This document shows positions 48,909-57,959 of a stretch of 64,000 nt of DNA, one piece after another; position 1 is the stretch's first letter, and each line of letters starts with the position of its first letter. The stretch spans positions 186,001 to 250,000 of the forward strand of contig CAWCUF010000002.1 in assembly GCA_963798745.1 (NCBI GenBank). Reading direction: 5' to 3'. The translations under genes were made by a program, and so were the position numbers. A model generated the notes under the pieces. That model did not search any database. It was not told where the DNA came from and was given only the letters and a program-made list of their open reading frames with translations. The stretch is from Prado023 sp963798745. Its GTDB lineage: Bacteria; Actinomycetota; Actinomycetes; S36-B12; CAIYMF01.

Positions 48909-51728
48909 TCAGGCCAGGCCGTGCGCGGTTCGGCTGGCCTGCTCCTGGCTGCGGAACTGGCCGAACCGCGGCAGGAACTTGTCCCAGTCGATGATGTGCG
49001 AGTCGATCTCCGGGCCGTCGATGCAGGCGTGCTTGCGGATCATCTTCCCGTCGATGATGACCGGGACCATGCACGCTCCGCACATGCCGGTGGCGTCGAC
49101 CATGATCGAGTTCAGGCTTGCCACGCACGGCGTGGCGAATCGCCGGCTCAGGTCGCTGACGGCGCGCATCATCAGTGGTGGGCCGATCGTCACGACCTCG
49201 GCGACCGTGCGGCCCTCGCCGCGCTGGTTGGCCTCGAGCATCGCCTCCAACGGGCCGGTCACGAAACCCGGGGTCCCGAACGAGCCGTCGTTGGTCGTGA
49301 TGATCACCTCGAGCTGGTCGCCGTACTGCGCCTGCAGCTGGCCAACCCGCTCGTCGGGCCCGGTCCAGAACATCAGGTCCGCGCTGCGGAACCCCGAGAT
49401 CAGCGTCACGTGGTTCCCACGGCGCAGGTGCTCGCGCATGATCGGGTAGACCGGTGGCAGGCCCAGTCCGCCGGCGGTGAACACCACCGTCTCGTCGGGG
49501 CCGTAGGCGTGGATGTCGCTGGCCCGGCCCAGCGGTCCGGCGATCCCGGTGAACGACTCGCCCACAGCCATCGCGTTGATCTCGATGCTGGAGGTGCCCA
49601 CGCCCTGCACGACCAGGCAGATCGTGCCGGCCTCGGCGTCCCAGTCGGCCAGCGTCAACGGGATCAGCTCGCCGTCGGCCCGCGGCAGCAGCCGGACGAA
49701 CTGGCCGGCCTGCGCGGCCGCGGCGATCAGCGGCGAATGGACGGTGAACTCCTCGATCCCGTCGGACAGGTGCGCCCGGTCCAGGATGCGCTGCGCGGAG
49801 GCGCCGAGCTCGGTGTAGGCCCGGGCGCGGGCGACCATGCCGGCGACCTCAGCGGGGTCCAGGGCCGCCTCGCCGAGGATCTGACGGGCGGCCGCCTGGC
49901 CATCGCCGGCGGCCCGGATCGCGGTGGAACCGCCGCGGGCCGCGTCACCTCCGGTGAACACGCCCTCCAGGGTGGTCTCCTGCGAGCCCTCGTGGTCGAG
50001 CACGATCGTGCCCCACTTGGAGGTGTTCAGCCGCGGCTCGGAGTCCTTGATGATCGGGTTGGCGGCGTTGCCCAGGGCCATGATCACCAGGTCGGCCTCG
50101 ATCGTCTCGGTGCGCCCGGTGGCCACGGGACGGCGCCGGCCGGACTCGTCGGGCTCGCCGAGCTCCATCAGGTCCAGGGTGGCCGCGGTGACGAAGTTGG
50201 TCTTCGAGTCGCCGAGGAACTCCGTCGGGGAGGCCAGCTCGCGCAGGGCGATGCCCTCCTCCAGTGCGTGGTGCAGCTCCTCGACACGGGCGGGCATCTC
50301 CGAGCGGGTGCGCCGGTAGACGATGGTCACGTGCCCGCCCAGGCGCTCGGCGGTGCGGGCGGCGTCCATCGCCGTGTTGCCGCCGCCGATGACCAGCACC
50401 TGCTTGCCGCGGGTCTCGGGCAGCGGGGTCTCGTAGTCCGCGCGCAGGCCCTGCATCAGGTTGACCCGGGTGAGGAACTCGTTGGCGCTCATCACGTTGA
50501 GCAGGTGCTCGCCGGGCACGTTCATGAACCGCGGCAGGCCCGCGCCGGTGCCCACGAAGATCTTGTGGAACCCGGCGTCCTTGAGGTCCTGCAGGCTCGC
50601 GGTCTTGCCGACCACGAAGTTCTGCACGAACTCCCCGCCGAGCAGCCGGATCTTGCCCACCACGTCGTCGATCAGGTCGTTGGGCAGCCGGAACTCAGGA
50701 ATGCCGTAGCGCAGCACCCCGCCGAGGGCGTGGAACGCCTCGAACACCGTCACCGGGAAACCCTCGGCGGCAAGCAGGTAGGCGTTGATCAGTCCTGACG
50801 GTCCGGAGCCGACGATGGCCACGGGTGGCTTGGTCGCGGCGTCCCAGGGATTGACGTGCCCTGCCAGCTTGGCGGCAGCGCCGTCGGGGTTGACCAGCTT
50901 CTCGCGCTCGGGCAGGAACCACTCGAGCTGGCCGATCGAGATCGGCATCTTGTTCTGCAGGCACACGCCCTGGCACTGCAGCTCCTGCGGGCAGACCCGG
51001 CCGGTGACGTCCGGCAGCGGGTTGCACGACTCGATGAGTTCCATGGCCTCGCGGAACCGGCCGGTGCCCACCAGCTCCAGCATCTCCGGGATGTGGATCT
51101 GCACGGGGCAGCCGCCGACGGGCTCCTTCTTGTCGGCCAGGAAGATCCCCAGCTCGCACGGCTTCTCCGCGCACTGCTTGTCGCGCAGCGCCTCCAGCCA
51201 GACGAAGATGTCGACCTCGCGGGCGGTGTAGCCCAGGGACATGTAGCCCAGGTAGCCCTGGTTGACCAGGCCGAAGTCGTGTGCCCGGTCGTCGGCCTCG
51301 CGCACGTACGGCGGGATCTGGTTGCCGGCCGGCCAGTCCTTTGCCAGCCCGTCGAACATCGGGTAGCGATCCGACAGGTGTGCATCGATGGCCCGGATGA
51401 ACGTGCGCTTCTTGCCCAGCGGCAAGTTCCAGATGAACCGCATGAGCAGCGTGCTGGCGTCATCGTCGCGCTGGAGCATCGACCAGAGCTTCTCGGTGAA
51501 CTCCGCTGCCAGCTCGGGCTGCTGGAACTCCCAGGCCACCGCCGACATGCCCTGGTTGATGAACATCTCGCGGAAGGCCCGCGGGTCGGCGAGCAGCTGT
51601 GCCTTGAGAAGCTCGACCTGGTGGTTGTAGACCTCGACGGACTCGCTGTGCTCGAGCACGTCCACCTCGGCGCGGCTGTCGGCCAGCGCACTGCTGACGT
51701 CGAGGTAGCGGGCGACGTCGTCGTTCAT
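48909..51728 (-). CDS. NfnB-NfnA fusion: glutamate-synthase-beta-like / ferredoxin-NADP reductase
   Basis: This 939-residue fusion has an N-terminal unassigned helical region (about 1-170) and a Fer4_20-type Fe-S domain (about 185-265; Gly-Gly-Cys-Pro-Val-Gln-Ile-His-Ile-Pro and Cys-Pro-Gln-Glu-Leu-Gln-Cys-Gln-Gly-Val-Cys). A GltD-like flavoprotein follows with Val-Gly-Ser-Gly-Pro-Ser-Gly near 304 and Ile-Gly-Gly-Gly-Asn-Thr-Ala-Met-Asp near 446. The NfnA-type reductase (about 670-939) ends in a 2Fe-2S site, Gly-Met-Cys-Gly-Ala-Cys-Met-Val...His-Ala-Cys-Ile-Asp-Gly-Pro-Glu. Separate NfnA and NfnB form an electron-bifurcating NADH-dependent ferredoxin:NADP oxidoreductase. Here they are fused in the order B-A. 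The ATG overlaps the PFOR stop, so the reductase probably takes electrons from PFOR. The extra N-terminus is unexplained. Confidence 0.85.
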   Translation of the reverse strand: MNDDVARYLDVSSALADSRAEVDVLEHSESVEVYNHQVELLKAQLLADPRAFREMFINQGMSAVAWEFQQPELAAEFTEKLWSMLQRDDDASTLLMRFIWNLPLGKKRTFIRAIDAHLSDRYPMFDGLAKDWPAGNQIPPYVREADDRAHDFGLVNQGYLGYMSLGYTAREVDIFVWLEALRDKQCAEKPCELGIFLADKKEPVGGCPVQIHIPEMLELVGTGRFREAMELIESCNPLPDVTGRVCPQELQCQGVCLQNKMPISIGQLEWFLPEREKLVNPDGAAAKLAGHVNPWDAATKPPVAIVGSGPSGLINAYLLAAEGFPVTVFEAFHALGGVLRYGIPEFRLPNDLIDDVVGKIRLLGGEFVQNFVVGKTASLQDLKDAGFHKIFVGTGAGLPRFMNVPGEHLLNVMSANEFLTRVNLMQGLRADYETPLPETRGKQVLVIGGGNTAMDAARTAERLGGHVTIVYRRTRSEMPARVEELHHALEEGIALRELASPTEFLGDSKTNFVTAATLDLMELGEPDESGRRRPVATGRTETIEADLVIMALGNAANPIIKDSEPRLNTSKWGTIVLDHEGSQETTLEGVFTGGDAARGGSTAIRAAGDGQAAARQILGEAALDPAEVAGMVARARAYTELGASAQRILDRAHLSDGIEEFTVHSPLIAAAAQAGQFVRLLPRADGELIPLTLADWDAEAGTICLVVQGVGTSSIEINAMAVGESFTGIAGPLGRASDIHAYGPDETVVFTAGGLGLPPVYPIMREHLRRGNHVTLISGFRSADLMFWTGPDERVGQLQAQYGDQLEVIITTNDGSFGTPGFVTGPLEAMLEANQRGEGRTVAEVVTIGPPLMMRAVSDLSRRFATPCVASLNSIMVDATGMCGACMVPVIIDGKMIRKHACIDGPEIDSHIIDWDKFLPRFGQFRSQEQASRTAHGLA

Positions 51729-54700
51729 CGGATGATCTCCGCGTCGCAGGTGGCCTTGACCCGCTCGATCCGCTTGGCGATCTCCGGGGTGACCTCGACC
51801 TTCTCCGCCGAGCCGGGGATCATCCGCGCGATCTGGTGCGCGGCCCCGTCGATGACCACGGTCGCCTTCTCGAAGAACTGCGGCAGCTCCTGGTAGCAGG
51901 TGCCGCAGTCGGTGCACAGGTTCTCGTCGGCCGGGTCCAGGAACACCGGGCCCGCAGCCACCGCGACGCCGCCGCCGGTCGGGGCTGCGGAGGCTGCCGC
52001 TGGGGCGCCGCCGGAGGCGCCGAACCCGCCGCCCGACCCGGCGGACAGTCCGCCGAACCCGCCGCCGGCACTGGGTGCCCGGCTCGAGGTCGCCAACTCG
52101 GACATCGCGCGGGCGATGTCGTCCAGGGTGCTCTCGCGGGCCAGCGTGGCCGCCTCGTACTGCGCCCTCAGCTCGGCGAAGTCCGCCGCGTGCAGGGCGG
52201 TCAGTGCCGCCTCGTGCACCCCGGAGAGGTACTGCAGGGTCTGCCAGTAGCGGCGCCGGTCGAGGACCAGTGCCACCACGGAGTCCGAGCACGCGATCTT
52301 GATCAGGTGTCGGTCGGCGTCGGTGGCGTGCAGGAACGGCACGTTGTCCCCGCGCTGGGCCACGGGGAGTTCCACGTACTCCTCGATCGGGATCGCCCGG
52401 TCGACCTCGTCCTCGGCCAGCGGGCGGAACTGCTTGGCGAAGCGCACCTCACCCAGGGCGAACACCGCAGGCGTGAGCGGCGTGGTCAGCAGTTGCACGG
52501 CACCCGACTCGTCGAGGTACTCCAGGGTGCTGGAGGTCCAGGTCTTGTCCACGTCGGGGTTGCCGTCCAGCGAGAACCAGTCGTGCAGGTTGTTGCCCCC
52601 CCGTGGGTCGTGCACGAACAGCGGATGCATCCGGCTCTCGACGGCCAGCCGGGCGCGGGCGTTCGACGCCGCCTCGGCGATGCCGTGCTCGGAGCCGCAC
52701 GGGGTGTAGACATCCATCACCGCCGCGGCCGGGTACTCCAGCATCGCCACCGTGGCGGCCATGAAGTGCCCATGCATCGCGGTGCTGGTCGCGCACGCGA
52801 AGGTGTTCGGGTGGAACGAGGCCAGCAGGCCCAGCTCCTTGCGCGACTCGTGCTTGCCGTGGTGCGCACCACCGAACCGGGAGAGGTCGGAGTCCTGGCC
52901 GGTGTAGCTGGAGGTGGAGGCCTGCCCGCCGGTGTTGGAGTACGCCCCGGAGTTGAGCACCAGGGCCTTGATCGGGGTGTCACTGGCCAGCACCCGCGAC
53001 AACGCGCCGAAGCCGATGTCGTAGGTGGCGCCGTCGCCGCCGACGGTCATCACGATCGGCAGCAGGTCCAGCTCCTCGGGGGTGAACTGGTCCCAGGAGA
53101 GCATCGTCAGCTGCTTGTCGTGGCGGGCCGGGTCATAGGCGCCGGCCAACTCCAGGCGGGCCAGTCGCATCGCCCGCACGTCTGGCACGGTCAGGGCCGT
53201 GATCCCCTCGAACAGGCCCTTGGCCAGCGGTGAGGAGTCCTGGAACAGGCTGTTGACCCACGGGTCCAGGTAGGAGTTGTACGGCATCGTCGAGGCATAG
53301 ACGCTGCTGCAGCCGGTGGCGTTGGCCACCACGGCCGGGGCCGGGCCGTTGCCGGTCGGACCGCCCTCGTAGAGGTAGAGCCGCTTCTCCAGCGTGGCGA
53401 TCAGGCCGGCGATCCGCTCGGCGCGCTCGGTGCTGCCGGAGTCGGCGGGGTCCAGGGTGTCGCGCAGCGCGTGCAACTGGTCGACCAGGTCCTCGAGCTC
53501 GTGGAGGTGCTTGCGGCGGCGGGCGTCGCCCAACGCATGGCTGGTGGCCATCACCAGGCGGATCGCGGTCACCTCGCCGCAGCCGCGGCAGGCGCCGTGC
53601 CCGCCGGTGGTCGAGTAGAAGTTCGGCCGCTCGAGCATGATCCGCTTGAGTTCGCCGTCCTCGCCGAGCGCGCCCTGGCTGAACCGCTTCGGGGTCGCGG
53701 GCAGCGCGGTGGCGAACTCGAAGCGCTCCTGCAGGGTCTCGAGCACGGCCGCGTCCTGGTCCAGCGGGGTCAGCGCGCCGGGTCCGCAGACCTCGATGCA
53801 CTCCAGGCAGCCGGTGCACTTCCACGGGTCGATGGTCGCGGAGAACAGCCCGCCGGTGCCGGGGGTGGCCTTCTCCATCGAATCGAAGAACGGCCGGGTC
53901 CGGGCCACCGGGTACACACCCACACGGGCGACGAGGTCCTCGAGGTTGCGGCGCAGGGTGAGGCCCTCGACCTCCAGGGTGCCGATCGTGGCAGCCAGCA
54001 CCTCGGGGAACGGTCGGTCGGACTTGTCCGCGCGGTAGGACTCGCGCACGCCCTCGGCCAGCGTGTAGACCAGCGCGCGCAGGGCCTCGCGCTGGGCGTC
54101 GGTGACGTCGAGGTCGCCGATCGCGGCCAGCAGCAGCTCGTGGATCTCGTGGACGGTGTTGGGGATGGCGGCGTCCGGGCAGACGAGGGCACACTCCATG
54201 CAGCCGGTGCACAGATCGGCATGGAACTGCGGCACGGTGCGCCGGAACAGCCCCTTGTCCTTGGCCGAGGCGCTGCCGGCCGGCATGAACAGGCCGATAC
54301 CGGGCAGGACGGGGGCCTCACCGATGGTGCCCTCGCGGAACGGTCGGGCGACGAGGTCCTCGTAGTAGGCCGGGTCGAACAGGGCGCTCGCGCCGGTGGA
54401 GCTCGCGCAGGTCTCGGCGGAGGTGGAGATGTTGTGCAGGGCCAGCACCGGCGGGGCGTCGTCGATGGCGCGGAACTCCGCGGCGTCGTAGTCCACAGCG
54501 ACCGTGGCCTCGATGCCCTCGCGGATCACGGCCATGTTGCCCTCGACGACCTTGGTGCCCTTGCTGCCGAACTTCTTGGTGATCTGGGCGCCGACCTTGG
54601 CCAGGATCGCCTCCTCGGAGGCGCCGGCGGACACCCGATCGACGTGGGCGGCCACCGCGCCGATGAACGCGATGCCCATCATCCGGGTCTCCAGCTCGGC

Positions 54701-56767
54701 GGTCGGGGCGTGCCGCTTGGCCACCCTGAACGCGTCGACGACCAGGAAGCGGATGTTGCGCTCGCGGATCGTCCGCCGGGCGTAGCGGGGCAGCTCGGCC
54801 CAGACCTCGGCCGGGGACAGGTCGGACTGGAGCATGAAGGTGCCGCCCGGCACCAGGCCCTTGAGCGGGTTGGTGTGCATGAACGCCCGGTGGTCCGGGG
54901 AGATGACGACCTCGACCTCCTCGAGCTCGGCGTTGGTGACCAGCACCGGCTCGGGGCTCAGGGTGATGTAGTAGTTGGTCGGGGCGCCGCTCTTCTCCGA
55001 GCCGTACTTGGGTGCCGACTTCGAGTGCATCTCCAGCACGCCGGCCAGGATGTCGGTGAGCAGCTTGCCGGTGGCGATCGTCCCGTAGCCCCCGACTGAG
55101 TGGAACCGGATGCGCAACGCGTTCTCGGGCAGCAGGCGCGGGTTCGGCTCGGTCTCCAGGGCCATCAGCTCGGTCTCGGGGTAGGCGGCGCGCATCCGGT
55201 CCTGGACCTGCGCCATCGCAGGCGACGCGTCGGTGCTGAAGAACTGTGAGCCCAGGTAGATCAGCGGAGCCCGGTTGCCCTGCGCCATGTTCTTGAAGGC
55301 GGCGATGATGTGGCGGGGCTGGACGTCGTGCCCGCCCAGGCCGAAGATCGCTGTGGTCAGGTGCGGGGTCTCGGTCCGTGCCGGGATGCCCTCGTAGGGG
55401 GTGAGGCCGTCGGGGCCCAGCTCGGAGTTGGCGCGCGCCTTGAACAGCGCGGAGGTGACCAGGCTGGTCAGCGCGGTCTGGTCCGAGCGCTCGAGGACGG
55501 TGACCGCCTTCGCGCCGGCCAGGGCGGCCACCAGTTCGGCCTCCGGGAACGGCTGGAGCAGCTTGACCGACACCACTCCCACCCTCAGGCCCTGGGCACG
55601 CAGGTGCGGCAGCACGGCGCGCACGTCGTCGGTGATCGAACCCAGGCCCACCATCACGTAGTCGGCGTCGTCGCAGTCGTAGGCGATGACGGGCTCGTAG
55701 ACCCGGCCGGTGAGCTCGGCGTACTCGCTCATCGCGCGGCGGGTCAGTGCCGGCACGGCGTTGACGAAGTGGGTGCGGTGGTCCACTGCGCCGGCCTGGA
55801 AGTCCGGCTGGTTCTGCACCGGGCCGGTCAGGCCGGGGTTGTGCACATCGACCAGCGCCGGGACCATCTGGCGGGTGCCCTTCTGCAGGGCGTTGCGCCA
55901 CTGCCGGCTCCACTGCCCGTGCAGCTCGGTGGGGACCCAGGTCAGGGTCTCGTCGATCTGCGCGCCGGCGTTGTCGGACTCGACCTTCTCGGCGTGCTCG
56001 GCCAGGTAGGCCCGCAGCGCGTCGAGATCAGCCGGGCGCAGGTCCTCGGCGTGCCGGTCGAGGTAGCCGTTGAGCTGGACCACCCTGCCCTTGGCGCCGA
56101 ACAGCATCTCCTGGGCCACGGTCGGGCACTCGATGCGACCGGCCGGGTCGCCGAGGTACTCGCGCAGCAGGTCGGGCTCGGGGAGCACGGCCTCGCTGAG
56201 CATGTGGCTGGTGGAGAACCCGTCCATCGCGTTGGCCACCGGGATCAGCGACAGCGCGGAGGTCCGGTAGGAGATGGCGGCGAGGTCGGCGGCCTCCTGC
56301 GGGTTCGAGCCGAACAGGATCGTGTAGCCGGCCGAGAGCAGGGCGTAGACGTCGTCGTGGCCGGCCATCACGTTCAGGGAGTGCTTGGACACCACGCGGG
56401 CGGCGACCTGCAGCACGAAGCCGCCGGTCTTCTTGCCTACCGTCACGTAGTGCGACTCCATCGCGTAGAGGATCCCCTGGCTGGAGGAGGCGTTGGAGAT
56501 GAACTGCCCGCCGGTCAGCGACGCGCCCAGCGCGCCACTCTGGGCCGAGTGCTCACCCTCGGGCTCGAAGAAGAACGGATGCTTGCCCCACACGTTCACG
56601 CCACCCTCGGCGCGGGCGGCCTCGAACAATTCCGAGATCTCGGTGGAGGGGGTGATCGGATAGCCGATCACGCCGCCGCAGACGTGGCGCATCACATGGG
56701 CGACGGCGCCGTTGCCGTGGACGACGGTGGGCTCTCCGGGGAATCGGGGCTGCTGCAGATCAGTCAT
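51725..56767 (-). CDS. nifJ: Pyruvate:ferredoxin (flavodoxin) oxidoreductase, giant form
   Basis: This 1680-residue 2-oxoacid:ferredoxin oxidoreductase is about 500 residues longer than usual NifJ. Domains in order: alpha/TPP-pyrimidine region (Tyr-Pro-Ile-Thr-Pro-Ser-Thr near 37), the second alpha domain (to about 440), gamma domain (Gly-Gly-Tyr-Gly-Thr near 560), and a two-cluster ferredoxin region with Cys-Thr-Gly-Cys-Met-Glu-Cys-Ala-Leu-Val-Cys-Pro near 854 and Cys-Thr-Gly-Cys-Leu-Glu-Cys-Ile-Glu-Val-Cys-Gly near 986. The TPP beta domain has Gly-Gly-Asp-Gly-Ala-Thr-Tyr-Asp-Ile-Gly near 1244 and Tyr-Ser-Asn-Thr-Gly-Gly-Gln. A Gly/Ala-rich linker (about 1565-1605) leads to an extra Cys-Thr-Asp-Cys-Gly-Thr-Cys Fe-S-like end near 1619. 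It makes acetyl-CoA and reduced ferredoxin from pyruvate. It is coupled by 4 nt to the Nfn-like fusion. Another 2-oxoacid cannot be excluded. Confidence 0.85.
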   Translation of the reverse strand: MTDLQQPRFPGEPTVVHGNGAVAHVMRHVCGGVIGYPITPSTEISELFEAARAEGGVNVWGKHPFFFEPEGEHSAQSGALGASLTGGQFISNASSSQGILYAMESHYVTVGKKTGGFVLQVAARVVSKHSLNVMAGHDDVYALLSAGYTILFGSNPQEAADLAAISYRTSALSLIPVANAMDGFSTSHMLSEAVLPEPDLLREYLGDPAGRIECPTVAQEMLFGAKGRVVQLNGYLDRHAEDLRPADLDALRAYLAEHAEKVESDNAGAQIDETLTWVPTELHGQWSRQWRNALQKGTRQMVPALVDVHNPGLTGPVQNQPDFQAGAVDHRTHFVNAVPALTRRAMSEYAELTGRVYEPVIAYDCDDADYVMVGLGSITDDVRAVLPHLRAQGLRVGVVSVKLLQPFPEAELVAALAGAKAVTVLERSDQTALTSLVTSALFKARANSELGPDGLTPYEGIPARTETPHLTTAIFGLGGHDVQPRHIIAAFKNMAQGNRAPLIYLGSQFFSTDASPAMAQVQDRMRAAYPETELMALETEPNPRLLPENALRIRFHSVGGYGTIATGKLLTDILAGVLEMHSKSAPKYGSEKSGAPTNYYITLSPEPVLVTNAELEEVEVVISPDHRAFMHTNPLKGLVPGGTFMLQSDLSPAEVWAELPRYARRTIRERNIRFLVVDAFRVAKRHAPTAELETRMMGIAFIGAVAAHVDRVSAGASEEAILAKVGAQITKKFGSKGTKVVEGNMAVIREGIEATVAVDYDAAEFRAIDDAPPVLALHNISTSAETCASSTGASALFDPAYYEDLVARPFREGTIGEAPVLPGIGLFMPAGSASAKDKGLFRRTVPQFHADLCTGCMECALVCPDAAIPNTVHEIHELLLAAIGDLDVTDAQREALRALVYTLAEGVRESYRADKSDRPFPEVLAATIGTLEVEGLTLRRNLEDLVARVGVYPVARTRPFFDSMEKATPGTGGLFSATIDPWKCTGCLECIEVCGPGALTPLDQDAAVLETLQERFEFATALPATPKRFSQGALGEDGELKRIMLERPNFYSTTGGHGACRGCGEVTAIRLVMATSHALGDARRRKHLHELEDLVDQLHALRDTLDPADSGSTERAERIAGLIATLEKRLYLYEGGPTGNGPAPAVVANATGCSSVYASTMPYNSYLDPWVNSLFQDSSPLAKGLFEGITALTVPDVRAMRLARLELAGAYDPARHDKQLTMLSWDQFTPEELDLLPIVMTVGGDGATYDIGFGALSRVLASDTPIKALVLNSGAYSNTGGQASTSSYTGQDSDLSRFGGAHHGKHESRKELGLLASFHPNTFACATSTAMHGHFMAATVAMLEYPAAAVMDVYTPCGSEHGIAEAASNARARLAVESRMHPLFVHDPRGGNNLHDWFSLDGNPDVDKTWTSSTLEYLDESGAVQLLTTPLTPAVFALGEVRFAKQFRPLAEDEVDRAIPIEEYVELPVAQRGDNVPFLHATDADRHLIKIACSDSVVALVLDRRRYWQTLQYLSGVHEAALTALHAADFAELRAQYEAATLARESTLDDIARAMSELATSSRAPSAGGGFGGLSAGSGGGFGASGGAPAAASAAPTGGGVAVAAGPVFLDPADENLCTDCGTCYQELPQFFEKATVVIDGAAHQIARMIPGSAEKVEVTPEIAKRIERVKATCDAEIIR

Positions 56768-57416
56768 GGGCCTATCCGGGCTACGAGGGGGAGTAGGGCA
56801 GGCCGTCGCGACGGTCAGGGACGACCGTGCGCGACGGGGGGAGCGACGCCCTGGTGGGCGTGCGGGATCCGCGGTTCAGGGCAGCAGTCGCGCTCTTGCG
56901 CATGGCACACCTCACATCCGGCGGGTTCGGCCAGAGTAACCCCGGCGGGTATCGGCGCCATGGTGACGATCGTCCCGTCTGGGGTGTCCAATGGCCCGGC
57001 GGTGGGCGGGGCTGGTGCGTCGGTGCTGCGGTGGTGGCGGGCCGGTGCCCGTGAGAGGCCCCGGTCAGGTCGTTGCCGAGCACGGTGCGGGGGTGGGACC
57101 GGCCCGGGCGGTGCGAGGTTTGGCTCCTCGGGTCGGTCCCGTTGATCGCCTACCTGGTGCGGGTTTGCGCGGTGTCCACCGAGGTGGTGCTGGAGGCCTT
57201 GCTGGCCTGGCGCAGGGGCTCGGGCTGGGTCGCCGGGAACATCTGGGCGTGGGATGGCGCCGGTGGTGGGGTCTGCCGGGCATGGGACTGAGGTCCCGGG
57301 CGGTGGGACGGCGTGGGCGGTGAGGTCCTTGTTCGGGGTGATGAGCATGGCCTTGACCCGCAGGGGCGATCGACCGTCATGGACCGAGGGAGTAGCCACC
57401 GACACGAGGGTGACCG
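56768..57416. other. 649-bp intergenic region with no recognisable gene
   Basis: The region contains several open frames on both strands, the longest about 196 codons leftward. They are proline/arginine-rich, overlap each other in most frames, and show no known motif or clear ribosome site. A cysteine-containing stretch (Cys-Glu-Val-Cys-His-Ala-Gln-Glu-Arg-Asp-Cys-Cys) in the leftward frame near 56880-56925 is the only protein-like hint. I treat the region as leader and promoter DNA for the PFOR operon plus possible gene debris. Confidence 0.5.
56805..56835. promoter_or_regulatory. Inverted repeat upstream of the PFOR operon
   Basis: GTCGCGACGGTC (56805-56816) pairs with GACCGTGCGCGAC (56823-56835) with a one-base bulge and a 6-nt loop. 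It lies 38 nt before the PFOR start. It could be an operator or a 5' leader hairpin. The sequence does not look like a Rex site (no TTGTGA/TCACAA). Confidence 0.4.
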
Positions 57417-57884
57417 CTAGGGCAGGACTGACTTGATGTCGATGACTGGCGTGCCATCGATCGCCTCGAGGGGACCTACCCGCAGTCGGTCGCCCTCGAT
57501 GGCCAGGACAGATACTCGATGGATGCCCACGGGGTTGGGGCGGGCAGGTGATCTGGTGCTGAACACGCCCCGCTCGGGCCGGCTCGGATCGCCGCCGGGG
57601 TGGGTGATCAACACGTCGCGGCGTGCCTGGTGCAGCCAGGTCAGGACGGTGATCTCCGAGCCGACCGCGAGGTCACGGGCCCCTTGGCTGACCGTGGGAT
57701 CGAGCACCAGCCAAGCATCCGGGGCGCCCAACTCGCCTTGCTTCGGGGCCTCAGCAGTGTCGACGAGCAGAGACTCGATCCACCCGATGGGGCGGATCTC
57801 GTAGGACGCCAACGCGCCGCCGCGGACGGCTCCCGCGCGCGCGTTCGGGTGCGGCGTCTCGACAGTTGCGTGGACGTCGTCCAC
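57417..57884 (-). CDS. TrmO-family (TsaA-like) tRNA N6-methyltransferase
   Basis: This protein is about 155 residues from the chosen GTG. It has the TsaA/TrmO beta-barrel signatures: Arg-Pro-Ile-Gly-Trp-Ile-Glu-Ser near the start, Gly-Val-Phe-Ser-Thr-Arg-Ser-Pro-Ala-Arg-Pro-Asn-Pro-Val-Gly (about 110-124), and Gly-Thr-Pro-Val-Ile-Asp-Ile-Lys near the end. TrmO uses S-adenosylmethionine to methylate t6A37 of tRNA-Thr. The start at 57884 has AGAGGAG 7 nt upstream. The longer frame from 57953 lacks a good site and would add residues without homology. It follows the macro-domain gene closely and is probably co-transcribed. Confidence 0.85.
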   Translation of the reverse strand: MDDVHATVETPHPNARAGAVRGGALASYEIRPIGWIESLLVDTAEAPKQGELGAPDAWLVLDPTVSQGARDLAVGSEITVLTWLHQARRDVLITHPGGDPSRPERGVFSTRSPARPNPVGIHRVSVLAIEGDRLRVGPLEAIDGTPVIDIKSVLP

Positions 57885-57959
57885 CCCGGCTCCTCTCCAC
57901 GGCACGCCCGGCCCGGCGTGGACGGGCGCCCAGTCGTAGCATTGCAGGTGCATCCGAGG

